A stretch of DNA of 64,000 nucleotides from Sanyastnella coralliicola (GTDB taxonomy: Bacteria > Bacteroidota > Bacteroidia > Flavobacteriales_D > Sanyastnellaceae). A program made the translations under genes and the position numbers. Below, in pieces: positions 63,725 to 64,000 of the stretch. The stretch is taken from the NCBI RefSeq assembly GCF_030845195.1, contig NZ_CP132543.1, positions 699,501 to 763,500 of the forward strand, written 5' to 3'. Within the stretch, counting starts at the first letter, position 1. The number at the start of each line of letters is the position of its first letter. The notes beneath the pieces were generated by a model. That model saw only the letters and a program-made list of their open reading frames with translations, did not search any database and had not been told where the DNA came from.

Positions 63725-63732
63725 CAAAGATA
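63725..63732 (-). promoter_or_regulatory. -7 promoter element of the HYR-domain gene
   Basis: TATCTTTG on the minus strand, about 26 bases before the ATG. Confidence 0.5.
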
Positions 63733-63751
63733 AATATCGTGATTTTTTCGA

Positions 63752-63759
63752 TATATTTG
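63752..63759 (+). promoter_or_regulatory. -7 promoter element of the last gene
   Basis: TATATTTG about 47 bases before the ATG at 63807. Confidence 0.4.
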
Positions 63760-63806
63760 CATGAGCCCTTGGCATAGCTTGTTATCTAAACTTAACCGAA
63801 ATTACT

Positions 63807-64000
63807 ATGAGGTCACTACTCATGACGCTCGTGTGCGCATTCTTTTTTGCGGCATTTTCGAGCGAACTCTCTGCCCAATGTGAAGGACCATGCACGTCTA
63901 TTCGTTGGGAACAAGGTGCATCATGGAATCCAGATGGAACCATTGATGACGCGCCTAACTCAGGTCCAATAAACGGTATTATTCGATGTGGTTCATCTGC
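63807..64000 (+). CDS. N-terminus of a secreted protein (3' end outside window)
   Basis: 64 complete codons visible. MRSLLMTLVCAFFFAAFSSE plus LSAQ is a signal peptide; the mature start CEGPCTSIRWEQGASWNPDG has paired Cys residues. Divergent from the HYR-domain gene. The domain type cannot be judged from this much sequence. Confidence 0.75.
   Translation, partial: MRSLLMTLVCAFFFAAFSSELSAQCEGPCTSIRWEQGASWNPDGTIDDAPNSGPINGIIRCGSS

Overview
The window is a stretch of a Bacteroidota chromosome, most likely a marine Flavobacteriales lineage of the Cryomorphaceae/Schleiferiaceae kind (taxonomy is inference). The evidence is four proteins with type A C-terminal sorting domains of the type IX secretion system (T9SS), one gliding-type C-terminal domain, DUF4494, DUF983, DUF2807 and DUF4252 family proteins, and many promoters of the Bacteroidota type (TAnnTTTG or TAnnTTCG) lying only a few bases upstream of start codons. 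Most of the window has moderate GC content; about 47.6-53.4 kb is visibly more AT-rich. Both ends cut genes.

Layout. 0-6.8 kb: a tightly overlapping run of membrane tail protein, lipoprotein, outer-membrane barrel, kdsA, T9SS cargo and PIG-V-like mannosyltransferase. 6.8-14 kb: FkbM methyltransferase, lipoproteins, a DUF2807 adhesin-like protein, and an ECF sigma / anti-sigma-like / DUF4097-like operon, then a Cys-rich secreted protein. 14-19.7 kb: CDF metal exporter, smpB, bioA, a ketoacyl synthase, a conserved hypothetical and pyrD. 20-22.3 kb: modABC for molybdate uptake. 22.4-31.2 kb: metallo-beta-lactamase-fold hydrolase, purB, lipid-exporter-like ABC protein, DUF4252-T9SS fusion, DUF983, DAHP synthase/chorismate mutase, tRNA-Leu, tRNA-Lys and a GNAT-like protein. 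31.3-46.9 kb: a gliding-type adhesin, SF1 helicase, DUF4494, TPR, Gfo/Idh/MocA oxidoreductase, pcm, nnr, tsaC, small transaldolase, ABC-F, T9SS esterase and thioredoxin. 47.9-52.9 kb: an AT-rich four-gene overlapping operon (adenine methyltransferase with a specificity-like tail, an unknown protein, an ORC/CDC6-like P-loop ATPase and a phosphoribosyltransferase-like protein). 53.5-64 kb: CotH T9SS protein, HTTM-like membrane protein, M1 peptidase, a 49-residue Cys/Lys-rich protein, tRNA-Arg and a large multidomain secreted protein.

Two things stand out. First, a 13-base sequence, TTCCGCGNTAGCG, occurs about 24 times in 64 kb on both strands. All but one copy are inside genes, and all four stop-free reading frames are used, so the DNA rather than the protein appears to be selected. 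Second, the 47.9-52.9 kb operon looks like a horizontally acquired conflict/defence module. It carries no copy of the 13-mer and no recognisable nuclease. Intergenic regions also carry recurrent mosaics of short tandem words and palindromes.
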